Shown: positions 41,601-53,200 of the stretch, piece by piece
Position numbering within the stretch: the first letter of the stretch is position 1
Layout of the letters: every line of letters starts with the position of its first letter
Source: Rhynochetos jubatus
Taxonomy: Eukaryota > Chordata > Aves > Eurypygiformes > Rhynochetidae
Direction of reading: 5' to 3'
Assembly (NCBI GenBank): GCA_027574665.1
Contig: CM050649.1
Coordinates: forward strand, 65,438,150-65,502,149
Length of the DNA stretch: 64,000 bases
Notes under the pieces: model-generated
Database searches by the model: none
Told to the model about the DNA's origin: nothing
Seen by the model: only the letters and a program-made list of their open reading frames with translations
Translations under genes and position numbers: made by a program

Positions 41601-44600
41601 TTAGAATCAAGTTCTGGAAGACAGCTTTCTCTTTTTTTTAGATTGTGTAGAGTTTCATTACATGCTCTGCTTTTATGTTTCGTGTTGTTATTGCAACAAG
41701 AAGTTTCTTGGCTGGAAAGTCATTTATTCCGGATTGTAAATGTTTCTTTATAGTGAACAATAGTGAGTTTTCTTTCAACATGAGGTATAATGGAGATAAC
41801 ACTGCCAAGAGTAGTTAAATTATTACTTCCACATTATAAACCTGAATTACTGAGGTTTCCTGGGTACATTTTTTTTCATAGCAAGTTTGTCTTGTAACAG
41901 AAGTCAGCAGTTTGCAGAAAGCGTGAATTTAATAACAGGCACCTTTATGCCTCGTCACTGCACACACATTTGCTTCTAGCAACTGTAATGTACATTAAAA
42001 CTTGCTAATCAAAAAAGAAAAAAGGTTTGAAATCCATGAAAACAAGAAAACTTTAAAGTGCCCTTAAAATAACGTGGAGATTAAGTGGTCTGTTTAGAAA
42101 CTTCAGTCATGGAGGGACTTTGTTCTCTTCAGCATTTCTCAAGAACGCACTCTCTTAATCTGTTTTGTCTGATTAATATCAGATTCGGAGCCTCTTCATG
42201 ATTTATTTTCATAGGAACAGATGTTATCATTTGTGGTGGAATGGAGACATATTCTGGGCATTATGTAACCTTCTTTGGCATTAACTTATGCTACATGTTT
42301 TTCCTTCATTCTGCCACAACATTGTAATTGTACCCAAATGGTTCTCAGTGCGTTTCCATAGATACTTAGCATGTTCAGACTTTGTGTAATATATGCCTTG
42401 GTCTCATAGATAGCTCTTGTTTTTTAAACTCCGAGAACTACTACACCTGTAGTTTTCAAACTGCAATTGTTAGTGATTATAACACAGCAGTTTTGTCCAC
42501 AGATTTCAGCACTGTCCACCAGCTCTGCTTTTGTAGCCTGGGATGAGTTATGCAAAATCTTGGCTTGCCACTGAAGTGTTAATAGAGTGCTGTGGGCTCA
42601 GGTAGTGTGAACCCTCTCAACATCTTCAGGAGTGTCAGGAGGAGAGGTGGAGAGTTGAAGAAGAGGACTCCAGGCCAGGAGAGGGAAAGAACAGACAATT
42701 TGGGAAAACTGTATGAGCATGAAGGACCTACTGAGAAACAGCTACTTGCTGGAGCCTCCATAAAGATAGTTTGGCCTGAGGTGGCAGTTCTGAGCTTGTG
42801 TTACAATTCAAGGTTCTTCTCTGGAGTTGCTGCTCTGCTGCCAATTAGCTACAAGGTTTTTTAGCTAGCTTCATCCTAACCAGGAGACTTGTCATGGCAC
42901 TCGTGGCCAACTGATTTGAACATGTTTTAAGTCACTGGGCATAGAGATGTGCCTGATACATTCTTTAGCGGTACCCCACTATATTTCTACCTACTGAGAT
43001 TGGAAGGAAGGACTCGGCTGACATCAAGAACAGCTCCAAAGTTTGCCCTGTACACAACAACTCTTTGGCCTGTCTTTTGTGGAGGGCTTTTCCTCTTCCA
43101 CAGACTTCATTTCTTGCTGTGTTTCTTTTAAAATATACTGGTTCAATGACCAACCTCAGCTGGAAGGGAAGGCAAAGGAATCCAATTTCTTTTGAAGTGA
43201 AGACAATTGTTACTTCAAAAGCAGGTCAGCGGATGGGCTTGGACTGGGAAACAACATTTCATTTGGATGTTTTGAGAGACTTAAAAACCTCTGGGTTGCA
43301 GCCACAACCTGTGTAGGAAGTTGTATGCTGCGTAAGCCAGACTGAGTACCCCAAAAGGTACAGGAGAAGATCCTCTGTCTTTTGCTAAAGGTCTTTTACA
43401 AGCCTGACTGAGATGAACATATGAGCCTCTGTTGGGCCTAAGCTAGGGCAGTGTTACACAGAAGCAGAGGTGCCCCAACCACTCATTGGGGTCTGTCCAG
43501 CAAATCTGTGTCTTCCATTCCCTCTCATTAACTGCCAGTGGAGAAACATAGGAAGCAAGAAATGATTGTCTAGTAGTCCCATCTTCTCAATTTGACATAT
43601 AAAATCTCTACCATGCAGGCCTTGCAAAAGTGGAACAGATTACAGCTTCATGGCCTTCACATTTCCTACCAAGCATTGCTCATGATATTTTCCCCAGACT
43701 TAAAAAAACCCCGATTCCTCTTAAATTTTATATATGTTTTGTTATCTCCCTTTAAGTATGGACATTTTGAATAATTCCTTGTTATACCAGAATAGTTAAA
43801 AGCTATTCATAAGAAGGAAACCATTATTTTTTTCAGTGTTTAAGTAGAGACACTTTGAAATCATCAGCATAGGGAAAGAAAATCTAATTTATGACTTTCT
43901 ATGTTTCTAAATTTAAAATTGAAATTTAAAGGAAAAAATATTTTTTTTTAATTCTTTACTTTTTGCTGTTAACCAAAGCCAATCTCAAATTTGGCACAAA
44001 CCTGCACGCTTATTCTGCATCAAAACAGAACATAGACCAATTATATGTAGTAGGTAAAGTAATATGAATTTTTAATAGCAATTAAAGTAATTTTCTCTAT
44101 GTTTGTACACTTCATAGGGTGCTGCAGACTTCTCCTTGTATGTTTGAAAGCGGATATGCTGAGATAATTACATTTCATTGTTACAAAAGAGCATCAGCCT
44201 TTATAGGAGTTAGACTCCTGCCAGGGCCACGTTTGCTGTTGGCTGTGCCAGCCAACTCTTTAGTCATCCATCTTTAGATTTCAGTTGATGTCTACCTGTA
44301 AAGATATGCTTAGAAAAGTGAAAGCACTGGCTGGTTCTGCTTCCAGTTGTGGCCGAGAGGAACATGAAGATCTACGTGACTGTGGGTTTAAACCACAGCT
44401 GACAGATATATTCTTTGCACGCAAATGTGTTGATACAGATTAGGTTGTGTGCAGCAGGCTGGACGTTTTTAATAGGTGAGCCCAAACTAACACGTTACAG
44501 TAGCTGGGCATAGCTGTCTGAAATTAATAGTTCATCATGGTGATTTAACTGGAGTGTACCAACAGTGTCTATTCTTTTTGCAGAATGGCAGTAGTTCATG

Positions 44601-45070
44601 ATATCATATTGATGTGGAAGTCTTTCATCTAACCCTTCGGGTCTGAAAGATAAAAATCAGTATCTCAGACCTCTTCCTGTTATTCATCATAGTTTGCAGA
44701 TTTGGTTTCTTGTAACATCAACCTTAAGTTTGTCATAGGTATTAAAGCCTACCTTCAGGCATTTGATAAGCAAGGGCAGGTACAACTAGAGTTGTGGGGT
44801 GTTAGTTTCTGGCCTAAATATCCATGTCAGGGGTCCTTGCGACTTGGGAGGGGGCTGGACCACTAACTGAGATGCTGCCTCCCAGTCCTGTGTTCCTGCC
44901 AGAATTCTTTGACCCCTTCGACAAAATATGCCAGGAGATCATATGATGTTTACTTAAACTTGACGAAAGCTTTTGTTGAAGAGTCCCTTGCAAGCAGTGC
45001 CTGATGGCCGGTTCTGAGGACTGTCAACGACCACACAGTAGCAATGGAGTCAGGACAAAGCGAGAGTAGG

Positions 45071-45225
45071 AGAAGCTGTGGATGCCTCATCCCTGGATGC
45101 CTTCAAGGCCAGGCTGGATGAGGCTCTGAGCAACCTGGTCTAGTGGAGGGTGTCCCTGCCCATGGCAGGGGGGTTGGAACTAGGTGATCTTTAAGGTCCC
45201 TTCCAACACAAACCATTCTATAGAT
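45071..45225 (+). mobile_element. CR1 LINE 3' end, 5'-truncated
   Basis: About 155 bp of the CR1 3' end in sense orientation, starting at AGAAGCTGTGGATGCC. It contains the ORF2 tail stop region (ACCTGGTCTAG) and the CCCTGCCCATGGCAGGGG block, and ends near CCATTCTATAG. It is truncated at the 5' side as is usual for CR1. It faces a minus-strand CR1 about 1.3 kb downstream, so the two could pair in the intron transcript. Confidence 0.92.
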
Positions 45226-46057
45226 GGCAAGATCCCAGAGAAATAGACCACGGCATCTGTGTTTAAAACATTAATGTATCAGCTGGGTAATTACAAAAGG
45301 AGAGATAGCAAAATTTGCAGATCATTTTAGGATATTAAAGACCAGGGACGGGAAGGCCTTTCAGAAGCACCTACCAGGTAAATGGACAGACAGGACCCTA
45401 CCAGGAAAAATCGTGCTGACTACTGAATGAGCAAAGAAAGAGAACCCACATTGCTGCATTTTGTTGATGTTCTGTCTGAGCGCGCAGCGTGTGCTTTCCA
45501 ACACCTAAATGCCAGAAAGTGCAAGGAGGTGGCCCCTGGGATCTGGTATTCAATCCAGTCCCACGTGTTGAACTGCTTGTGTCCTCCAAGCCTGGCCATT
45601 ACTGTGAAGAGCTCATCTGAAGTGTCTGCTTAAATGTTAGGTTTGCTGTGAAGTTGAAAAGTGTACTGAACCGTTTGAAAACAACACCAAGCGTAATGAT
45701 GCACATATGCCCACCCATGGATACACTGTTTATTTCAGGCTTTCTGTCACAGCAGGCCCATGCCATGCATATCATTGGAGACATGGAAGGGGCCCCTTCT
45801 TATGGGCAACTGGAAGAATAATGTCTGTGAGGACACACTGAGGAAAAACTGCTTAAACCCCTGATTGTCAAGTAAAATTTAAATCAACATTGTTGTGTGC
45901 CACACCTTACAAACACAAAGGAAAGCTTAAATTTTAAAGACAGTCTTTCACTTGTAAGTGTAGCATTTCTATCTCTGTACAGTATAAAACTTTTGCACTT
46001 TACTGGTGCAATATACCAGCAAGAATAAATATTTCATAGGTGATACAAAACTTGGAT

Positions 46058-46100
46058 GACAATGTCTTCTGCAGACTTCTTCTCTGCAGAAGTCAATGTC
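46058..46100. repeat. Near-perfect 18-bp inverted repeat (hairpin)
   Basis: Left arm GACAATGTCTTCTGCAGA (46058-46075) and right arm TCTGCAGAAGTCAATGTC (46083-46100) are reverse complements at 16 of 18 positions, with a 7-nt CTTCTTC loop. It sits between two oppositely oriented CR1 copies in intron 1. I do not recognise it as part of a known element. Confidence 0.85.
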
Positions 46101-46541
46101 AAAATTGTAACTGTATCAACAGGGTCTCTAGGCCTGTCTGTACTGCATGGAGGTTCAGCAGTTGTCTCCAGGTGAGCTAACCTGCATGTTCAGAAGAGTT
46201 GGCTGAGCATGTTAAAGGAGTACTCCTAAAGAACTGATGTATTATAGTGCATCTAGTATTTGAACTGCCCCATCTGAAGATAGTATGTGCCATACTCTGC
46301 AGAGAATACTTGCAGTGACGACTCACTGGCTGCAATGAGACAAGTTCAGAGCTGTGCTAGAGGACATAGAGCAGCCCTGGCTGACAAGGATTAGGAAGTG
46401 ATTTTCCATGCAGACAGTAATTTTCCATCCACTACTGGCCCTTGTTAGCAGAGAGCTGATCAAGTGGAATACTGGGCCAAATTGTTGCCGCATGTCTGAT
46501 GAAGGCCCAGGCCCAGGACTCGGAGTGTGCAAGAGGTCTGC

Positions 46542-46930
46542 ATTCATAGATTAACTGAATCATATAATGGTTTGAGGTGGAAGGGACCTTTAAAGTTCCA
46601 ACGCCCCTGCCATGGGCAGGGACACCTTCCACTAGATCAGATTGTTCAAAGTCTTATCTAACCTGACTTTTGAACGCTTCCAAGGATGGGGCATCCACAG
46701 CTTCTCTGGGCAGCCCATTCCAGTGTCCCACCTCCCTCATCATAAAGAATTTCTTCCTTATGTCTCATCTAAATTTCTTTTAGTTTAAAATTGTTACCCC
46801 TTGTCCTATCACTACAGGCCCTGGTAAAATGTCTCTGTCTCTCTTACAAGCCCCCTCCATATATGGAAAGACTCTAATAAGGTCTTCCCACAGCCTTCTC
46901 CAGGATGAACAGCTTCATTTATCCCAGCAG
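46542..46930 (-). mobile_element. CR1 LINE 3' fragment, minus strand
   Basis: Reading on the + strand, this begins with the reversed CR1 tail (AATCATATAATGGTTTGAGG, from 46558) and continues with GCCCCTGCCATGGGCAGGGA and GGGGCATCCACAGCTTCTCT. The GTTACCCCTTGTCCTATCAC and GGTCTTCCCACAGCCTTCTC blocks typical of avian CR1 follow. Similarity fades near 46930. The outermost 46542-46557 may belong to the terminal short repeat. The copy covers the 3' UTR and the last part of ORF2 and is heavily diverged. Confidence 0.92.
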
Positions 46931-47785
46931 AGCCATTTGGCTTTGTGTTGCTCGATATCCACCCTTCCTGCCATAGTGTGTATAGTTGTGGCAGTTGCTA
47001 AGCATGTAAGAGGTGAGGAAATGCTAAAATAGCAATGTATTGCAAACAATAGAAATTAAATTTAAAAAAAAATTGTAGTGCTTATAGCATAATATGGGAC
47101 TACTTTCTATTTTTAGCCCGATCATACTTGTGTACTGTTACTCATTGTACATGCACTTGAATATGGCCAAGTTTCACAGTTAAATTAAAAAGGATGAAGA
47201 GCAGCAGCCACATGTGAAGAGATCTGGAGTTACAGAGCACATGGCTAACAAACCCTTCCGATCTGTGGTGTGGTGATTTGTACTGTGTTATGGCACACTG
47301 CATTTCAAAGCAATTTGTACTCATTAGCATGAAAAGTTAAATGTTGATTCTGGCCTGAGTGTGAAGGGAATGGGTAATTTCAGCACCTTGTATGTATATG
47401 GCCTGCCCTTGTTAGACTCATGTTTTACTCTTGGCTCTTACTAATGTTAGGAACGTCTGCATATTAGGAAAGGACAATGAAGAAATTCTGGGAGGTAAAA
47501 CCTGATCTGGTACATCCTCACTGTGTTACCTGATACTTTATTGTTCAGGATTTAAGCTGAATACATGAATAAAAGCCAATTAAGTTACTAATTCCTGTAA
47601 CGCCAGTGAAGGCATGACAAGGATGAATTAGGCATGGCATGACTATCACTAACTCCAAAGCAACAACATTGGTAGGACTTGTGTGTTTCCACTTGGTTAC
47701 AAATCTATTTACATTACTACTGAAAGTGATGTATTTTAAAATAATCTACTTTTAAGAACATGAAATAGCCACCACCATGCCTCAA

Positions 47786-47824
47786 CACCCACCCACCCAC
47801 CCCACCCCACCCCACCCCACCCCG
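47786..47824 (+). repeat. C-rich microsatellite (ACCC)n(ACCCC)n
   Basis: A run of about four ACCC units passes into about five ACCCC units. The minus strand is therefore a (GGGGT)n(GGGT)n tract, a sequence class able to form G-quadruplexes. It lies 1.2 kb upstream of exon 2 in intron 1 and is likely length-polymorphic. Confidence 0.92.
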
Positions 47825-49063
47825 CCATCAGAATCCTATTCTGTGCTGTCGCAGGAGTCTGTCTGCGGTGACAGTGACAGTGCCAGCGCTGACAGCCATC
47901 GCAGTGCTCACACAACAAAAGGCCTTCTGACAGCTTAGCCAAGTGTCAGAATAACAGCTTCCCGTTTTCAGGAGGTATTTTACCAAGTTCATATTGTGGC
48001 TGGTCTGAAATTAATTTCTTTCAAAAACACATCGGAAGAAAGCAATTTACACAAATGCCGGGGGAGCACAAGTCTCTGCATGTCATGCAACTAAAACCTT
48101 GAATTTTAGCTAGAATTAATTAAGCAATCACGTGTTCCTCTTTCCTCTTGCTCTCAAGAAAACGTTAAAAAATGAAAAAATCGCAAACTAGCATGACTTT
48201 TGAAACTAGAGAGGTTTAGTAGCTGTGTCTAAATGAACAACGTACACATCAGTGTTTCAGGGGGGTAAGTCTTTGAACTGACAAAGAATTTACATTCCAA
48301 AATAAAAGGTTCAGCGTAACGAAGCAGAAATTAGCAGTGTAACAGACAATGCTATGGCTAGAACGGAAATACTGCAGAAATATTTAGAAGAAATGACAGT
48401 GTCCTTTCCCAGTTAAGCAGTTGGGACTGTGATTTCCACATAGCATGTCCTTGTAATTCTACATTTAGTGATGAATAGTGGAAATTCCTTTCAGTTAGGG
48501 ATTTTTGGCTCCTTTGTCCAAATATCACGTGCAGCGCTATACAAAGTTTGTCTCTCTTGGAAAGAGGGAACAAGGGGGAAGCTGTCTGAGGGTGCATCGG
48601 AGGGTGGTATGTGATGGAGGATGTTCAGAAGCCGTGTCAAGCAGGTGTCCTGCCGCCAAGCCTGTTCTTAGTCACCACCCCCCTTGCCAGGAATGTGACT
48701 GCTTTTCACCCAGTACGGACAGCCAGCGGCCCCCTCGGTCAGACAGATGGGTAGGAGCATGGAGGGAGAGAAAGGAGAGTGTATGAAGCTCCTGCTCATG
48801 CTGCTTAGCCAGGTCTCACATCAATATGTTGTCCTCTGAGCCTTAAAAAGGGCATCTTGGGAACTCAGACCTAGTGCTGAATCAGTGGAAAGTGGCCTCC
48901 TGGCAGTCTGCATTGGCTTTTCCCGGTGTAACTCCAGAGTACCTGAGGACCTTCCAAAGGCACTGTGCTCCTGTTACAAATCAAAGCAAGTCTTATCAGA
49001 GGCATCCCAGTCTGTGCAGTTTTTTTAATATATGTCCTGTAAATGTCTTTTTTTTTTTTCCAG

Positions 49064-49268
49064 AAATGAGAAAAAATATACAAGCAGATACTGGAAAGAA
49101 GTGAAAGTTGGAGACTTTGTGCAGCTTCGCTGTAATGAAATTATACCTGCGGATATATTGCTGCTCTCCTCAAGTGATCCTGATGGGCTGTGCCATATAG
49201 AAACAGCTAACCTGGATGGTGAAACTAACTTAAAACAAAGACAGGTGGTGAGGAGGTTCTTAGAGCTG
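49064..49268 (+). CDS. ATP10A: ATP10A-like phospholipid flippase, coding exon 2
   Basis: This 205-bp exon supplies the last base of codon 148 and residues 149-216, ending on a codon boundary. It covers the start of the actuator (A) domain. The block [20 protein letters not shown] leads to [19 protein letters not shown], then [18 protein letters not shown] is at residues 199-202; in P4-ATPases this loop is needed for dephosphorylation of the enzyme intermediate. The order and spacing match class-5 P4-ATPases and fit ATP10A best. The acceptor follows a T12 tract and CCAG, and the donor is CTG|GTAAGT. Read-through meets an in-frame TGA 18 nt into the intron. Codon third positions are much less GC-rich than in exon 1, as expected outside the CpG island. 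Skipping this exon would shift the frame, since 205 is not a multiple of three. The rest of the protein is beyond the window. Confidence 0.95.
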
Positions 49269-52200
49269 GTAAGTCACCATTCCTGACTCTCATTTAAGCT
49301 AAGAATTTGATTCAGGTAAGTAAACTGTTCACCAATCCACTCCACACTAGCTAAATCTGCTTGTTATAGTAGTGCTAATGAAACACTGTTATGGTTGTCA
49401 TTAAAATACTAGCACTTGCCAACAGCTGACCTCATCATAGTATCAGAAGTTTTACCATAATTTTTCCCTGAATTTGAATAGGAATTATTTGGGGCAATTG
49501 TGTGCGGTTGGAAAATGTTGGGGGTTTGTAATGGCTTCTATTGTAGCTTGATTTTTGAAAACACATTTTAACTGCCCAGTGAGAAGATACTTAAATATAA
49601 ACAACTACTTTTCCTGCCTGCAAATCAGATCAGTTTCAATTAGGAATTTTGCCTGAAACTCCCTGTTGCAGAATATCCCTCCAGCACTTGGAGCATTAGA
49701 GATGGTAAGATTTAAAGGGGCAGCATGCATGCATTCTGGAGGTGTCTGTGCTGAAAAACTGTTTTACTGCTCTCTCACTGTGCTTATCTCTCCCTAACAA
49801 ACAGCATTATTTTGAAACAAATTAAATCCAGATCAGTTACTGTCAGCAGAATTAGAGGAAATTATCTGAAGTTTTACTTGTTTTAGTAATCTTTGTTTAT
49901 TTGCATGCCCTCCTCTCCCATCCCTCTTGCCAGCTAACCCCAGTTTCCTGTATTTTGTCAGGAAAAATAATTAATTTCTAGAACTCAGCTACACCTTTTT
50001 TCCTATTTGCTTTTCTCATTTGAGAGATTTTGCAAACAATGGGAGCTGCTGCATTTACCAATGTCATCAAAAGTAACTACAGAAGCCGATAGTTGTACTG
50101 AGGTAGATCAGCATTAATAAAGTTTCAATCCAACCAATAGGATAAAATCAATGTGCCTTCCAAAAGGTTTCTTTATGCTAGGTAGAGCCTTTCTCCGGAT
50201 AGCTTGTAAAAACATGAGGTAAAGAGTTGTTTAATCCTCAGTGATTTCCACCTGGAATTTAGTCGGCAGCTACTGCTATGGCAAGAAGTTTAATCAGCTA
50301 CAGGCTGCATGTTTCAAAAACTCTGATTGTTTCAAAGAAGCTAATTGAATTGTTTCTCAAATTTCCCATCCTGTTCCCACTGAGAGGGAATTTCTCCCAG
50401 TGGGTAGAGCTCCAGGGAGGTACTCAGAAGATGCGTCCCAGTTCTCTGCCAGAGTAGACTTCCTACATGACCTCGGGCACATTATGTAGGACAAAAGCTA
50501 TAGATTGTATATAGGCTACTAAATACATGGATGCATTTGTGTTTGTGGATACAGTTATAAGCTAAGGGCATGTCCCAGTTTTATCTCAAAAGAAGACCCG
50601 GGAAGGCACCAGTTACTCCTCTTATCCACAGCAGATGGTTGGATTTCTGTGATCCAAGACCATCTGACACACAGCAGGAGGTACTGGAAAACACAGTGAA
50701 AGGAATTGATGTGTCCAAGTACAGATCATCACAAGGCTGGCTTTCAAGAGCCTTCCTGCCCAGAGGAGTCCCTTATATTACATCAGGATCCCTGGCTTCT
50801 TGGAGGCAGAGTCACAGTTCATCACTTAGGAGTGTGATTCCTGGAACCTGGCAGGCTGAGAGGGGCCCTGCCTACCCTACAGAGTCCCCTGCTCCTGGGA
50901 CTTATGGATGTGTGCCTGAGGCATCAGTTGGGGAGTCACTCTTTTGTTTTAACAGCGAAAACATACAGGCTTTAATACAGCAGGAAAACCGTGAGGGAGT
51001 ACCTCTGCAATCTCATGTTTGGCATACTCACTGAGGTTTAAATTGCTGATCCAAACCAGGCTGCTGCAGATTTGAAGTCTGGGTTTTGTACTGTTTGGCA
51101 AGACCTGTATTCTTTAGACTGTTACGTGGAAGTGGATGGCAGTGACATTTCCTGCTCAAACAGGTTATCAGAGGCTGAATTGGGCCCCATTAGGGAAGAA
51201 AGCTAGGGAAGCAAAGCTGGGTTTATGTGTCAAGTGGCTCAGCACATCAGGGTATACATGGTGTGACTTGCTGAGCATACCCTGCTTTACTGAGGAAATT
51301 GGTTAGCATATGGATACTTAGAGTCCGCTTTCTAGACACCTAACACACTTTGCATTTCCAGCCCATCCTACTTCCGTATCTTCTCTGTATTACAAGATGA
51401 TTATGGAACTTCGCTATCTCAGAAGTATGCTCCAAAATATGTGGATAAATACTTTTTAAAAATAAATGTTAGATCACAAGACATCTAGCTACAATAGCAG
51501 CGAGATCCATAGTAAATTGTAAGGGGTTAAACTGGGGTCAGTGACAGAAAGCTCATTCATTCCAATGAAAACAGTACTGGGCCCCAAGAAGTCAAGTATT
51601 GAAAGAGGGCTTGTAAGAAAACCACATGTGACTACCTCCCCTCTCTTAAAATAGCTGAGAAAGCAGGAAATATCCAAGCCTGGATTCCTGCATCAACTAA
51701 GTTGTAGGCCAAGTGCACACCTGCAAGTACCAAGCCCTCGGCAGCTGCAACATCACAGAGCCTCTCTGTAACAGCGTCCCCTAAGTTACCCAGTAGAATA
51801 CTTGCCATCCTCATTGAAGTCCTGGCCAAAACCTGGCTGAGCACACTGGTAATTCATGCCGCAGCATTAGCTTCCTCACCCTATGGTAGTAGGGATAAGT
51901 TCTTACTGGTTATTGAAGGTGTGGCCCTGATGAGAGACACGTGGTGACACAGAGGGGGCTGCTTGGGAAATGTTGGATGAGTAGTAGAACCACAGCCAAG
52001 TAGCATGGAATAGCAAGGTGATGCCCATTCTTTGGAGTGAAGTTCAGTTTCTATCTGGGTATGTCCTTAAGTTGCCACAACTGGAGACAGCTTATTGTTA
52101 GATCTCATAAAATACTTTGGAAGACAAAAATTTTCTTGCACCGAATGTTGACTGTTCTTTTGCCAAACCTCAGGGAAATTTGTTCCCAAATCTCTTGCAG

Positions 52201-52978
52201 GACTTGCATCCCAACCTGTTCATGCATTGGACAAGAATGCTTTTACAATTTTAAATCACCATTGTACTGAGCAGAAAAACTCTGTTATGTTTATAGCTGT
52301 TTGGTTCTGTGTCATTCTGCAGCCCTGTTTTTCAAGCAGGAAAACAAACAAATGGATTATGTAGTCCTGACCCTCTCTTTCCCACACTGCCAAACTCTTC
52401 CCCCACCCCCCTTACAGAACGTTCCTGGTCATGTGCTTATCATAGGATAAGAAACACAGACTTTTTTGGAGGCTTCTTCTTAGAATTCTATCAGCTGTCC
52501 GTAGCTGTCTTTGAATAATGTCTCTGTAGCAGTATCTCAAGCATTTAAAAGAAGCTGTGTTACAAAGCTTGGCCTTTCTCTGTTTCTTGTGTGAACTAGC
52601 TACTAGCTTGCAAGCACGTGCCTGTGAAGCAGGTTGATGAAGGATAGCTATTTCTATCCCTGTCACTCTGCTGGGCATGGGAAAGGAGCGGGCGTGGGGA
52701 TAGAAACAGTTGTTTTAAGCCACTTTTTTTGCTTTCCTTATTCTGTCCCTGCCCTGTGCCCACCCATGCAATTTCCAGTCCCACAGGTCTGCGCTGAGCT
52801 GCTTGCCCTAGAGAGCCTGGTTGCCAGTTTGGAGCTGCTGGAGTGGGGTGTGTGCTGGGCAGCCCTGTTGCAACCACAGCACTCTCTCCAAATGCCCTCT
52901 CCAGAGGCCAGTGAGCTCAGCACTGATACGTTGGGTACAGCTGTCTTCTGGCAGGGTGGCCGTTCTGCCAACATGCTC

Positions 52979-53008
52979 TGAGGGATCTCTCTGTGAGGGA
53001 TCTCTCTT
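52979..53008 (+). repeat. 15-bp tandem duplication
   Basis: Two adjacent copies of TGAGGGATCTCTCTK differing only at the last base. It is a small local duplication just upstream of a CR1 fragment, with no function evident. Confidence 0.85.
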
Positions 53009-53062
53009 CAGCATTAACAGCATGCAAGGTCCATAGGCTCAAGAGAACACAATTTCCCCCTT

Positions 53063-53200
53063 AGAATCATAGAATCACTTAGGTTGGAAAAGACCTTTAA
53101 GATCATCAAGTCCAACCGTTAACCCAACACTGCCAGCCAAGTCCACCACTAAACCATGTCCCTAAGCACCTCCTCTACACATCTTTTAAATACGTCCTCC
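53063..53200 (-). mobile_element. CR1 LINE 3' end, minus strand (distinct subfamily)
   Basis: The + strand reads AGAATCATAGAATCACTTAG, then TTGGAAAAGACCTTTAAGAT and CAAGTCCAACCGTTAACCCA, a very common avian CR1 3' end in reverse orientation. The tail differs from the other four CR1 copies here (ACCGTTAACCCAACACTGCC rather than the CCATGGGCAGGG block), so it belongs to another CR1 subfamily. It ends near ACATCTTTTAAATACGTCC. Only the 3' UTR and the extreme end of ORF2 remain. Confidence 0.92.

Larger units (their letters stand above)
6447..49063 (+). other. ATP10A: Intron 1 of the ATP10A-like gene (42.6 kb)
   Basis: The intron starts with GTGAGG right after exon 1 and ends with a 12-T tract followed by CCAG at 49060-49063. 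Both splice sites are strong by eye. Reading through the donor gives AGG then TGA, so retention would stop after residue 148. Recognised content is one LTR, one short LTR-end fragment, three CR1 pieces, two hairpins and a C-rich microsatellite, each listed separately. The remaining stretches (about 6561-13157, 13981-23209, 23475-35398, 35440-45070, 46931-47785 and 47825-49045) show only ordinary AT-rich intronic sequence with short homopolymer runs. I saw no further exon, RNA gene or transposon in them, though conserved enhancers could be present and would not be visible by eye. Confidence 0.9.

Noticed and set aside
50570-51034. 154-codon ATG-initiated frame in intron 2
   Set aside because: No recognisable domain, no splice or promoter context, and length within chance expectation. 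It would be worth revisiting only if RNA-seq shows transcription independent of the host gene.
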